Of a DNA stretch of 64,000 bases, positions 41,564 through 56,235 are shown in pieces. Location: assembly GCA_034670405.1 (NCBI GenBank), contig JAXDDX010000034.1:496001-560000 (forward strand), written 5' to 3'. The notes beneath the pieces are model-generated. The model did no database searches. It had not been told where the DNA came from and saw only the letters and a list, made by a program, of their open reading frames with translations. This DNA is from Hoplostethus atlanticus (taxonomy: Eukaryota; Chordata; Actinopteri; Trachichthyiformes; Trachichthyidae). Position 1 is the stretch's first letter, and every line of letters starts with the position of its first letter. The position numbers and the translations under genes are program-made.

Positions 41564-44484
41564 GTATGGCTAATTAAGACACGTAATTGACTAGAAAAGT
41601 AGAAATGACCGAGGCGCACACCGCTGTGTCGCTGATGGCACGTGACCTATTGCCTGTTAATAAATCCACTCTCTTTTGCGCCAGTTTTCTGCACTCTTTC
41701 TCCTGGTGCTAGACATGAGGAATGCGTAGGCTACAACTTGCGTGTGACATCTGGTTTCAATTAAGGGATTCGGGTTTGGGATTGTTTTGCATCTGGACGC
41801 TGCTGCACATCAAACACACTAACCCACTAAATGAACTTTTCACAATAGAACCAAAAGCCATGATTATAACCCGGAGTGTGAGTTGGCGGAGGAGGAAAAC
41901 ACGTTTTAAGTCACTTATTGTAAAAAACAAATGAAACAAACAAAAAGGATGAAGTGTGCGTTTAAGCTGATTATATGTTTTTTTGATATTGTCTATATTT
42001 ATGTGCCGTTAAACGCAAATGTGTTGGTGAATCTCAAGTTTGTAATGGCTGGCTTGAAAAAAAAATAGCGTCCTGGAGGAAATAATGAGTCAGATTTATG
42101 TAATTACCATACATGAAAAGTTTTACTGTGGCTATTGCAAAAACATGACACCCCCCAAATAAACTGCATGTCTTGCACTCACTCACTATAAATACACTGT
42201 TATACCACGTTTCACTGAATTTCACCTTTTTAACAACAACAACAAGGTGCATGGGTTATGGTGGTCAGGGGCCAAAACAGCAATGTAATTTTAAATCAGT
42301 GTTGTTTGCACGTTTGGCCCAGATGTGATTCCCATGTGGGGAACTGATGTTTTTGTCTGCAAGAATGCTGCTAAATGGCTATTACATACCGCCATTGAAA
42401 CCCAAACCCTTATTTGATTGGTCAGCAAGCTGGTCCTTTATTAGTATAGACTTCACTGTAAGTGTATAAACACCACAAGGGTCAGGCCACCTTAGATTAC
42501 TAATTTCCACTGAAGGATTGACTGTATAAAAAATACCATTCATTTTAAGAATTCAGAGGGCTCTGTCAGAATTTGTGAAGATGAATATGAACAAAACTCC
42601 ACCTCCTCCAGCCCGTACTTCATTCTGTGATGTGATTGAGATGCAAGCCACAACCTGGAACTACTCTTTACAATGAGAGACAAAGGGAGGGTCTTTGTAC
42701 GGACTCATAAGAATGTTGTAACTCACTGTGGAAAATATGAAGGCACTTCAACTTAAAAACAGTTTCCTTGTGGCCCAAAATAGTACAGAAAAGCTGGTTC
42801 AAAGTTCATTAGTTCTAATATAGTAAAATGAGGGAACTTAAGGCAATAAGTTCAACCAGCAAACGTATAGTTATGTTGACACGTGTTTATTAGTTGACTC
42901 CACTAATTGCTGAACTGCAATGAAGTGTTATTTACTCTTTAGTGAGAAGCTTTTTACTCTCAGTTGTTCATATGGCACAAGATTGTTATACCATATGGCA
43001 AAAATCAAGCATAGAGCTATAGAGTATCAGGTGTAGGATTCATTTTCATCACTGTTAAAATGGTTTTCATTTTTAATCAGAAGTTGACCTATGATTCATC
43101 TAAAATACACATAGAACAAATCTCCATCCTATAACTTTATCCAAGTTATAGGAGAGTTAACGCAAATGCAATGCATGCTGGGAAGTCTGCTAATACGCTA
43201 ACACTGTTGTTATTGAACTTTGAAATGATCAGTTTAGTGAACGCTTAGTCATTTTAAGGACATGAACTCATGATTATAAGTTCTGAAGCTGATAACTAGC
43301 AATTGTAAAGAAACTCATCTACATACATCAAGTTAATGATTAAAACATGAAAACAAGTTTTTACAGCGCTGCTAACGGCGTTATTTTGTAGCAGTGTCAC
43401 CATTTCTGAAGCTGAATATGGACTCACATCCCTTGTGAGTACATACGTACACACTCACATCCCTTGAAACCCCTTGTGCAGACTCTCACTGTCACTTTTC
43501 CCATTGACTCTCATTTGAACTGTAGATTAGTGTCACAGAAAGGTGTTGACATTTACAGAGGACAAACACTAATACATACAGAACTTTTCCAGGGTACAGG
43601 AAAATACTGAAATTCTGTGGTAATCTTCATAAAATGATTGTCATATTGTAGTAATTCACTGGTCTATTGCTGGGCTATTGAGCAATTATATCTGGCTGTA
43701 CCAAATACACATTGCAATGCCATTAATTTGTGAACTCTTGGGCCATAGCTGCACTATTCATCCCATAAGTCGAATTAGACTAGAGTTCGATGTAAACATC
43801 TATTCGCAGCCGCAGTTAGTTCTCAGTCAGTGTGATGAAATTGGTTTCCCAGAACGGCTGTCAAAAGGCCAAGCTTAGTCACGGTGATATTTTTGTTATA
43901 ATGGGACACAGAGATGTTGCTCGGAAACAAAAACAGGAAAGAAGTTCTTGGGAAAGGCGTGCTCCGTGAGTAGTAAGCAGTTTGTTTGCAACTGTGTACG
44001 GATTATTCTTGTCACCTCTTAACTCACTCTGCTCTCTCTTGTGAGACGCCTGCTGAACCACTGTGATGATCTCTTAGGTTTTCAGGTGCCAAGACTGATA
44101 AAGCATTCCTGAGAGTTCTCAGACTGCGTATTGGCCCATAAAGAGACAAGAGTGTTTAGTACCAGATAAGAAAGACGTCGTCCCATCTGCGGTTGACTGT
44201 CTTTGTTCTCCTGTCCCTCCCTGCTGACGTCTTTAGCTGTTGGGGTCGTCTTTATTTATCTCTCTACACCTCCGGTCCCATCGCTGCTTCTGGCACGACG
44301 GAGTTAGAGATTCGCCTGGAGATCTTTGGGACATGTGGTCTTCCTTTATTTTCACTGGCCCAGGACGATGACATAGAAAACCGCCTTGAAGTCACCGCTG
44401 TACTTTCCCACAGGCATGGCAGCCACTTGAAAGGAGACGGCACTCAGGGCCTGCAAGGCCATGGGAGATGGCAGTAACCCCACT

Positions 44485-44520
<36 letters not shown>

Positions 44521-45757
44521 GAGAGAGAGAGTGTTTACTGGAAAAGAGCTGAGCTAATTTGAGTGAGAGACTGGGTTAGCTTGTTGTTCTTTAGTATACT
44601 CACATAGTAACACAATGAATGGACTCCAATGGGTTGTAACATAACAAATAAAATAGGCTTTGATGTAGTATCAATAATGTGGTTGGAGAGCTTCAGCATT
44701 TACCAGTTTGGCCAATTTGATGAAAAACAGGTTAGATTTGTAAGCTTGAGGGTTTTAGAAATGAAAGTCGTAGAATTTGAATCATCTTGCAATCACAGAA
44801 ACAAGTGCACTATCTTTCTCTGTTTACTCGGTTTAGTGTATTGTTGAGTTTCCAGCTAATTTTGTCTTGAGACCACAATTTATTTCTGTGCTCTCTTTGT
44901 GTTCCCCCTCTAGACGACTTTGCTGATGAGGAGGAGGTGCAGTCCTTTGGCTATAAGAGGTTTGGTGAGTACGTTCATTCATTGTATCGTCACTAATCAC
45001 TCTTCCTTTGTCAGTAATTACAATAATAGCGTTCGGATGTTGTTATATACACCACTTCTCATAGAAGTACTCGGATCATGTGAGTTCTGCAACATGATCT
45101 CAGTTATCCAACAGTAAATATAAATATTCCCCCTGACCCTAAGCCACTTACAAGCGGCCTTGAGTTTTCAAGTAGCCCACACCTTGTTTCCCAGAAACCA
45201 ACCTATGCTATTATTTATATTGGCCGTGGCTTTCATTTTTACTTTCTGTATTAAAACATCAGCGGAGTGCAGTGGAAAAGGAAACCACAGCATCCTGGGT
45301 GTTCCTGACCAGTGGACTCACTTTGCAGCCATATCAGTATTCCACTGTTGTTTTATTCCAGCCGGCGCTGTTCAAACCTATAACAAAACGTGGTCTGAAA
45401 CCAAAAGGTAATTTTCAATATGGTTCCCCTGAATTTGTTTTCTTTTTTTCTTTTCTTTTTGCTAGCATAGCTGCGCAGAACCATATTGATGTGATGTGTT
45501 TTAGAGTCTCCTCCTGAGAAGGGATCCAGAGCAGAGATCATGTTACGACACTCTGGGTTGAAATGGTCACAGCGGTCCCTCTGGTTAAAGAAGTGTTTTT
45601 GAGTATGTGTGTCATCCAGGCGCTCAGCAGTCATAAGTCAGTGAGTGGGAGTGCAGTAGTAAGTTAGCATGGTGTCATCATGATCAATTTACACTGAAGT
45701 GCTCTGACCACTTGCCTAACACCTCAGTGACCCGGTATGAGGTGAGCGGATGGTGCT

Positions 45758-45803
<46 letters not shown>

Positions 45804-46248
45804 TGTCAGCAATACCCTCCTTCACATTCATACAGTTACATATATACACACCTGGGAGCTGCCTAGTGGACGTGTAACCTTCTACTTTTGGCCACTCAGC
45901 AGCTTTGGGGGTTGTGGGTTGAAACTTGGCTTTGCTCAAGGGCAGCTCAGCGGTAGTTGTTCAGGGAGGGGACAGCATTACTCCTTCACTTCCCTTGCCC
46001 AGATTTTAACCCCGGTGGTCCACTTCTCACACATACTCAGGTACAAATAACTCAGAATTAACTCAGAGTATGCAAAAGTGGCGCATTGCCTGGCCTTCAA
46101 TAGGGATCTTTGACTGAGCTGGACATCTGCTCCCCATGATCACAGGTCTATTATCCCTTCGAGATTATGTCCAAACCTGAGAAGTTGCTGAGCCGCTTCC
46201 TGTGTCAAATACTGGAAGTTTATTCAGTGCAAGCCTATATACCCTGTG

Positions 46249-46296
<48 letters not shown>

Positions 46297-49200
46297 TGGT
46301 TTCGGGGTCCTTGCCTGGGATGTGCTGTGTCAGCAATACGTCAAGGAGAGGGGGCGGGAGGGAGGTCTTTGGAACTGGGTGCACCCCGAAAAAGGGAAAT
46401 GTGGCCCCTCAAAATACAACCTCAACCAGAGTTGTCGGGGGTTGGGGGTGGAGGGGCTTGGGGTTTTTAGTCTCCGCTCAGAGACAGGAAGGCCGAATGT
46501 ATTTTAATGGGAGAGTTGAGGACATACTGTACCATCTTGTACCAAACTGTTCTCTCTACCTCACTTGTCTGCAATAGTCTGAAGAGCCTTTAAATGCTTA
46601 TACAACCGGCTAAGACCACATATTGTATGGAGGGGGAGAGATGGTAAAAGAAACCATGAGGGAAGTTATACAATATGATTTGTAGTTTAATTTCTACATG
46701 TTTGTTTCGACTGAGGCCAAAAATAAGATTTATTTGATGGTGAATGTTTATGAATGAGAGGCGAAGAGCGTGCTGACGACCCCCGCAAGCGTTTTAAATA
46801 GCAAGTGGGTGTTCACCTTATTAACTCGTTGCTCAAGAGCGTTTCTCGCTGCCTATTTTTTAATCTGCTTTTCTTTTTTTTAATTGGAGGGCTAAACATT
46901 CCTCACCACTTTTATTTTCAGCTGAGGAGTTGCATTCCTTGCCCGACTTATTTTTTGGGGCAAAAACAGCAAGTGGTTTTAATTTACGGGGACTTTATTA
47001 CCAGAAAAGAATGTTTTCTGAATGTCTGCTTCTTACCCCCCAACCCCCCCCGTGGGTGTGCATGCATGCAGTTTGTGTTCTGTCGTCCTAATGAAAGATT
47101 ACTCGGCTCGTGTTTTCAATAAAGACTGGAGTGAGTGGGAGGAGATGAGTGGGAGAAAACTTGAATCCTCTCAAACGGAACAGAAAGAGACGCAGAAAAA
47201 AAGGAACAACGGGGGTAACAATAAGGAGAGACAAACAACACTCGGTCCAAGACAGACTACTGCCAGGTTGATTTATTGTTGAGCCTTTTCCCAGCCCTGC
47301 TAATTTTGCATCTTGCAGTGGAATAGTTTGTGACTGGTCAGAGGGAAAGGTGGGTCAATCCAGGCTTGACCAATGACAGGCAGGCGGGAATGCGTCCCAG
47401 ACAGGGCACAAATCACTGTGTCCTGGTGGGAGGGGGGTGCAGTGTAAAGCATGCCATGAGGGCTTCTGCTGAGAGCATTAGTAGGGGGGACTGGCTTAGG
47501 TCAACTGCAGGTCGGGGGGAATGGGCCCCTGCTCTCAAGAGCGGCCCTTTGTTTAACCCTTGACTTCATGCTGCTGATAACGGCTGAAGTGCAGTTGGTG
47601 ATAAGAAGGCAAGACCCTTGGCAGCATGTCTTACCACACAGAAGACACATGTGTCCCTGTAGGGGTGTTTTCATTTAGGCCAGGTGCAAGTCAGCGTTAT
47701 GTTCTTGCACCTATAGTATAGCGTGTGGATTTTTACATACTTCATCAAGCTTGGCGATCGAGATGTGCTGCAGCTGCTGTTACCTCCACCTTATCTGGCT
47801 AGCAGGCAGTTATTAGATACATACGTGGAAAAAAAGGTTCCTATTAACTGCACATGGATTTGAGTTATGAAACATGACAGTTCTGGAGTTCCAGTGAGGG
47901 CGCTGTCATTCAGTGGTTATATATAGTCATAATTGGTTTGACCAAGATTGGCCTAACCACCTCACCATACTTCTCCACACCACTCCATGCTACGTGTCCC
48001 CAAGGGGCACGTTGGCCAATGATAACGACACCCTTGCAACAAACTGTCATCTGATAGGATGTCTCCTCTCGCATGATGGATGTTTGGTGAGCCTTCCCTT
48101 CACAGCAGGTTTTGGCTCGGTAACAAGAATAACACACACGTTAGCAATGGAAGCGCCTGACTCCATTTCGCTTCAGCCGTCTCAATAAAAGACAGGCAGG
48201 GTGAAAAAAGTGCTGCTTGTGCTCCAGCCTCAGTCTTTATTTAATGAAAGTCTTTCAGCTCCGGAGATGGCCAACATCAACCTCGGTGCTTCCTGTCTTT
48301 GAAAGAAGGCAGAAAGCGAAAATGAAAGATGTGTGTTTTTCTTTGTTCTGTTGTGAGTCAGAGTACTACTAACTATCCCAGTTTCAGACCTGGCCATGAC
48401 AGAGGCATAGTGCGTTTGTTGTTCTGGCTGTGATTACCTTGGCCACAAACCAGTACACCGCTCAGTGTTATTCTTGCTTATGTTTTTCCACTTTTATATG
48501 GGGAGATATTCAAAGATGGCCACATATGTTGTGTGAAGAAGTCAACCACATAGATTTTTCCATTGACTCAGCTCTCAACTGTTTCAAATGTACGTTTCAA
48601 GTCAGGCAGTTGTTTGTGTATTCACATCTGCACATCTGCTGCGAGGGAAAATGTCAGTGCTCACTCTGTCTGCCTGTGCATACCTACAGCAACTTTGGTA
48701 AGATTAACTGTATGGTTTTTAACAAATATATTGAACAATTTTAAAGGTTTTATTCAATAAAATGTTACATAACCTCCTAGTTATGAACATGGACCATGGA
48801 ACAACCACAATAGCCTGACCAGTTAGATCCCATCTTCTCAGTGGCCAGCAACTTTCTCCACTATCACAACTGAAGCCAGACTTGGTTGGCTGGCTGGCTG
48901 GCTGGCTGGATGACTGGCTGGTTCCGCACTCTGTGGTTTTATTGGCTCTGCTGGGTGATGAAGCTTGAAAGTGGCATGCGGTGATGGGATGGTGTACAGC
49001 ACTGTTCAGTCTGGACAGGCTCAAACTGATCACCGGCCTGGGCGTTGATTGTTGCTGATTCAGTATCCAAGTGCCTCGATGGTGGGCCACCCAGCAGGCC
49101 TGACCACACAAAACCCAACAGCACAGATGGTCTGCGGAGGGACCCTCGTGTACAACTCTGCTATTTTGCACAGAGCTCTGCACCCGAGCAGCGGTTTGGG

Positions 49201-52200
49201 TTTGCATGTGTGTGTAATGAAATATTCTTAGCCCACATGGTAAAACATGTCGCAGCTTATTTGTGTTCATGTTGTTGTGGTGTAGTTGGTATTACACAGT
49301 GAGGCCTTTTGTTTGATCTTGTTACATTTCACTTTTGGATGACTCACAAGACAGTTAGTATCCTGAGAGGATCCATTGTGGGAAGCTGTCATAAATTCTA
49401 AAATGGTCTTTCCTAGGGATGCAGCGATTAACCGATTTTACTATTAACCGCGATTTAAAACGTCACGGTCATATAACCGTAGAGGCTCAGCAACACCGAG
49501 TGTATAAAAAACAAAAAAAACACTGAGTGTTTCTGTTCTAAGAAAAAAAGGGGCATTAATGGTAAATTACTGCCGGCGCAACCTGCAGCCGCTGCAGCCG
49601 GAACGAAAGGCTCTCAGCGAAACTCACCCGAATAAATAAAGGTTAAAAAAAAAGGGACCGGAACGAAGTTAACGTTACACCAGTGGTGCGCGCGCCAGTT
49701 TAAAATGCCGTGCGGAAGCCAAGCGACGCTGTTGACAGTCAGAGAGAGCGAGAGAGAAACGCGAGACAGAGAGAGATAGCTTTAGTCTGTGTGACGTTAT
49801 CAGCTCAGTTAAGTGAAACAAATAAAACAGACAGACCGTACCTGTATATCTGTGTGGGTGTCACGAGAGGGACATTGTGTTCGAGGGGGCGCTACGTCCG
49901 TCCATGCTACGCTACATTGCCAAACAATGGCAGAGGGACCAAGCGATTTGTATCCACCAAAAAAACGGCTTAAGTCATCAGTGTGGGAGTATTTCGGCTA
50001 CACAAAGGACGACCAAAAACATGCCGAAAAAAAGTCGCAGCTAAAGGGTCCAACACCTCCAGTTTACTTCAACATCTTCGCGATCACCAGGCAGCTGAAC
50101 TGAAAATACTATTTTGTAATATAGTTGATCAGAAGAGCCTTGCAGACAGAGGTCCTGCAGCCTTTGACTCGGTTTTGTTCAAAAGGGAAATACTGACATG
50201 GATGTTTAAAGATGTAGCTTATATTTAATTCCAAAGAGACATACTTTTTGTTTATTTTTATTATTTTGTATGTATTATTTGGCTACTGTATTATTTGTGT
50301 TTTGAAAGGCAGCAACTGTTAAAAAAAAGCCAACAAAGAAATTTTGTGGGGAAAATACAATAAAACCTCTAATTTATGAATGCTCATGTGATTTTATACA
50401 TCCATAGTGTTGTGGAATAAATTTACGCGTAATAATCGTGAAACCGTGGTTTTTCCTCAGACTATAATCGTACCATCAAAATCTATAATCGTTGCATCCC
50501 TAGTCTTTCCCCAAAATTGACTTTCCCCCAGAAACAGCATCGTCACCATTTAAGTTCCAGTCAATTATGGAATTGTAGCCATGGTTTATGTTTATATTGA
50601 CAAAGATCACAGTCTTGCAGGCAGAGGTCTTGGGATAAATCATGAAATCAATGGTATTCTGTTGTGTGTTTGGCTTTCATACCGCGGCTGTTTTCAGGGA
50701 ACAGGTTTTTCGGATGGTGGATGTCTCACTTTTGGAACAAAACTCTCTTTACACAGTGTTCATAGGTGCTTACACATTGGTCCAACGTTTAAAATGGATG
50801 TTGAGCTTGAAATGAACATATGAGATGACATATGATATAATTATCTTTTGTGCACCACCATGCCCACTGTCCCTGTGTATAAACCAGATGATGTATGGAG
50901 GGAGGGGGGTGTCAAAACTGACTCTTAGACACACTCTTACAATTCACATTACACAACCACAATGCCATACTTTTGTTTCTGATGACAAATAATTGTAAAA
51001 TTGTAAAATGATGACATCAGAGGCACAGCACATCGCTGCATGGAGGTTTCAATTCTAAAATAAAGTCCTTAATTCTAAGGTTTTTGCTTGAATAGGCCCT
51101 GTAGTGCACTATAGTAGGCCCTGTAGATGACCCTAACCAATGACGAAACTAATGTGTGTTCTATCAATACCGTTGTCCATACCTGTCCTGTGGGACTCCT
51201 TTGAAACGAAACATGTTTTCTTGTGTTGGCAGGTTATTGACCCTTTGGAACCCAAAACTAATTCACATCGGAAAGGTGCTAGAATGTAATATATATATAA
51301 GTTTCACAGAAGATTGTGTTCAGCGTCTTTCACTCTGATTGAGTCATCAAGGTTAGGGTTAGTGTTAGTATTACCTGACACACCCCCTTTTTACCATTGT
51401 TGAATATGACAGACTGAAAGAAAACACATTGGATGCCTCTCAGGTACAAACACAAAGTATAAAATAAGACATAATGAACATCGCCATAAGTCATATGACT
51501 GACATGGTCATTGTGAGATCAATGACCAGACTCCATCTCTCTCTTTTTTTTTTCTTTCTTTCTCTCTGAGGTTCACATGGTCCTGCTTTACTCGAAATGA
51601 CCTCATCGTAACATGCCAGCGCTGGGAGCCAGGGGGTCTCTCTCGCTCGCTACACAGGCCAGTAAAACTAGTTTATGGCCTCCATGTTGTTGTTCGAAGT
51701 GCACGCATGTGAATGATGGTACTCGAGAATCTCCATCTTAAAGGGGAGCTCTTTCTGATTGAAACTGTCCTGCGTTGTGCTTGGAAATATACTGTCCAGG
51801 TGCACATGCTGTATGGAAAACTGGCCATGCAAAGCGCTGCACATAGATACTCTTGAGGAGTAAGAACCCCTTGGACTTCAATGTGTAACTGTTTTCAAAC
51901 CCTGACTCACCATTCTCCTTCTCAGTCCCTTAAGAGAAAGAGACTTCAGCTTTTATAACAATCGTTGGACTGAGATTCCCATTCATTTGTTTCATAATGG
52001 ATTCTAAGCCTGGATTTTTAGTGGAACCATGGCATAGTTGTGTTGATTAGCCCCTTGCTAGCACAATACTGGACTCAGTGTTTCTCCAAGTCATGGTTGG
52101 CTTCGGCCCATTCTTACAGCAGAGGTGTAGTCACAACCTTAGTGGTTATAACCAGAGATGAGGATAAGCTCCGTTTTCAATTGTAATTGTGTGTTAATGA

Positions 52201-53390
52201 GATGTTGAAATACAATTTATCCTAAATTAACAATTGATCAGATCTGCGTGTGTGTGTGTGTGTGAGCATGAGCGTACACTTTTGCATGTGCCTGATTCCT
52301 CTTTACACTTTAAGTGTAGATGCAGGTGGTTTTGAGTCCAATTTTTACAGCTTGTCTTGAGAATATTAGTTCTCAATTACATAAAATAACGCCTGCCAAG
52401 ACAACCTCTGCTTGCCAGCTCCTATTGGAGCTACATCACATGTTGTATTTCGCAAGACAGTCAATACTTAAAACTTGCGGCAGTAGATGTGACTCCAGCT
52501 ACTCAACTCTAAATCTCACAATCCACAGTCAGACCGAGGGACACACACAGTGGGGCTGGATTTCACTCTTTTATGGAAACTGCTGACTGCAACACAAAGA
52601 CGTTTTTGATATCCAATCCTACCTCACAAAGCATCCTTATTACAGTGGCCCAGCATTGTTTATGAGGCACACTTGCGTGCTTTAAAGTCTGTCTCTTGAG
52701 ATTAAGATAAATGACCTATTTGTCATAGTCTGTCTTCCTCTAACCAAGCACAGATGGGATGACAAAACCAGATCTAATCAACTCCACGTTCATTGCTTCA
52801 TTGGATCTGAATCCACATTTTAATAGGCCATCTAACTGTTTTCTCTACCAATTAGACTCTGTTTGTGCCTTTTAGCACTTTGAAGAAACAGCAGCCTCAG
52901 TTAACATGCAGTGGACCATAAAGCTTTCCCTCAAAACTGAGATCTGTTCCACTAAAGAACTGCATTTTTTACCCTGTTGCACATTTCAGTCAATGGATAC
53001 ACCACTGTCAGAATTTGAGTAGGAATGATGACTGTTTGTACAAATACCAGAAGCTTACAAATTGAGCATTAGCATCCCCAAATCAACCCCTAAATTGTAA
53101 ATTGTTTTCAAATGCTGCAAAACAAAACAATATTTAAAAAGCGGTGGCGACATTGTGTCAGTTTGTGTCACAATTGCGATATTCAGCAAAAGAATCACAA
53201 TATTATTTTGAGTCAGTCGTATGCAGTGGTCTAGACTTCGGTGAATTCCCACTTTATTTCCAGTATATTCTAGATTTGAGAGACGATAGCGAGCTCAACA
53301 GGCTGTTGCCGTCCATTTGTCCCAGTATGGTGTTTATCTTATGGTCTGTGGCCAGAGCCTTCAAAGGACACTACTCTGTTAGCTCTGGGC

Positions 53391-53427
<37 letters not shown>

Positions 53428-55491
53428 AGGGGGGCTGGGGTCATCCTGTTCAGACGTACAGTTATCCATACATTATTTTTCTCTAAACAAACCTTATCAT
53501 ACACATCTCTGACCACAAGCCACCTCTCTCTTTACATATCATGAAAAGGAAGTGAATCCCAAAAGCACCAAAACACTAAAGGCAATTCAGACTCCTAGCT
53601 GCTTGTTCTTCAGATGGCTGGCACGAAGGGGCGATGTATCAAATGTTTGCATGCGTCCTTTGATTTGGCTCCACTGTAACAAGGACCAGATGCTGCAGAG
53701 GACCGGGCCCAATTTAAAGTGTCATAAACCTGTTAGCAGCGAGTGAAAAAATGCTGCCATAGCATGCTAGGCCAACTCAGCGATTCAAGGACCCTGATGT
53801 CTTGGTAATTTGTCTCAGTGGTAACTTCCCCTGTTGGAGAGTGTTTACTTGTTAACATTCCAGTGGGAGACTGTTAATACTGGGGTAGTTATAAGAGCGA
53901 GAGGAGTCCACCGTGATGACCCCAGGGCACTCTGGGCTGAGTGACTGTTGGACCATGAGGTCAGATTGCCATTGCTCAAGGTCTTTAAGCTGCAAATGTA
54001 TTACATACATTTGTTTGTCTGATACGTCTTATCAGTCTAAATCACAAAGAGGCTCTGCAATAGAGAACGAGGTGTGTTCCCACTAATTGAGACTCCTTAC
54101 AATCACCCAAACGAAATTCTGGTGTTGGGTGATGAATTGAAACTTAAAGGGTCACACCAGCAATTTAAGAGACCACGCAAAACCACTAGATGGCCTTGTT
54201 ATCTTGGTATACAGCCATAGTCTTCCAATGAGAGAATGAATGGAATATACAATAGTAAAATGGTCTGTCACAGTCTGAATCTCTGTTATGGGAACACGCT
54301 TTGAACACAAGAAAACAATGGCATACCTTTGTGAGTTATTTCATTATCTGGTATACAAATTTTAAAATGGCCGGTGTTCCTCTTTAAATGCAAAACACAA
54401 ACTGATTGACGACACATTTCATTTCTCTGTATTGAAGTTTTTTCACAGATACCTCAAGTTGCCCAGTGTAGCTTTAAAATCTAGGAGTCTTAAAATGAAT
54501 CACAATGTGTATGAATTGATTGTAAATGTAAGTAACATGACCTCGGTGGACAGTTTGATGCAAAGGATGTTACAGCACCATGAGAGGATATACTGTGTTT
54601 ATTGTGGGCTGAATCCCACCCTGGAGCCTGGTAGCGTTAATGCCATGCTTTACCCATTGAGTAATACAGGAAGACTTTGCTTGAAATTCTTCATTGATAT
54701 GGCTTTTTGCCGTAGCAAAGTAAATTAACTGCATTTCATTTGCCACAGGAATGAAATGAAGAAAATTACTGTAATGGAAACTATTTCATTTCACAGTCAA
54801 TTGCCCACCTTGGCACATTTCTGTTTCACACACATTTGTCTGCTTACTGTTGTGTTTTGGTCTGTTGAAATGATTAGTCACTGAAATTGTGTTAGCACAA
54901 GGCTGATTTCAGTAATTACAAAGCCATGTAATTGTAACTAGACCAAAGTAATTAGAAAGCCATGTAATTGTTGTATTTTTGGCAGCATATCGCTTTATAG
55001 AGAAATACTACACAATAATAAAACGTAAAAAAAAAGTAAAGTGTGTGTTTATTCTGAGGATTTGGATTTTCCAGCATTGCAATCCCTCAGAGTCCATCCA
55101 AGTACAGTAGCGAGGCATGACCTGTCAACGTGTGACCATCGGTTAATGACTTGTGATCACATGCAGCCTCATATGACGCAAAATGGAAGGCAGCAAAGTG
55201 AAAGCGTTCCTGCGGCAGCCTTACCCAGTGACTGTATATATCACAGTGTTAACATTCCACACAAAGATTCCTCACACAAAAAGGCCCTCGCCTGTACAGG
55301 CTTTCTTTGTGTTGCCATGGAAATTTCCACTGCCAACCAGGAGTGAGGCAGGGCATGCAGTCCTATGGCAGGTACATGGAATAAGGGAATAAGTGTTGGG
55401 TTTTTTTTTTTTTTTTTTTTGACTGACTCACTGAATCCAAATGAAATACAGCTGTTTTACAGACACCGAAGTGGACCCCATCTCTCTCTCT

Positions 55492-55529
<38 letters not shown>

Positions 55530-56190
55530 CTCTCTCTCTCTCATTTTCTCTGTCTTGCTCACTCTCTCTTTCTCCCTCTCTCCAATCGATCCATTAGTGG
55601 GGGATATGACCTCTTATATCCTTACATTAACTGATTAGCAATGATAAACCTGAACTCCTATGACAAGCACATTTCCATGTTTGACTCATACAATCAACTT
55701 TAAGTTCTTCGAGTGGGCGCCGTATCAATGTTCCATAACAGTGATTACTTTAGCACATCTACTCTAGTGCATCCGGCCAAAGCGGCCTGAGAGCAGGCAA
55801 ACTGTGGCCACACATAGTACATATTGTTGCTGGCAGACGAGAACCTTGTTTCTCCAAAAAGTCAACTTCTCCGGAATTAAGAAAAAATGGTTTTGTTTTC
55901 AGATTAAAGATCATGCATTTTTGAAAATACGCAATTAGTTTTGACTGGGTTTCTTGGGCCCTGAGCTCAACACATAAAAATGACTGAAAACAGAAATTGC
56001 CAAAATGGGAGGTATGAGGATTTCACCCGACAGCAATAATATGTAAACTAGAGCATCCTCCACCAACCCCGTCCCTCTAGGCTTTTTTGGTATTTATTTA
56101 CCTCTTGGGGATTGTCTGGCCAGATGCCAGCTTGCTGATTGGGACATCCTGGCTGTGTTCCAGCTTCAGAGCTCTCTAGCTTAGAGACCA

Positions 56191-56235
<45 letters not shown>

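Noticed and set aside
44193-44477. 94-codon frame in colec12 intron 1
   Set aside because: No recognisable domain and no good flanking splice sites tied to colec12. It is likely chance.
46167-46577. Arg-Glu-rich open frame
   Set aside because: It is produced by the GA microsatellite at 46252-46296.
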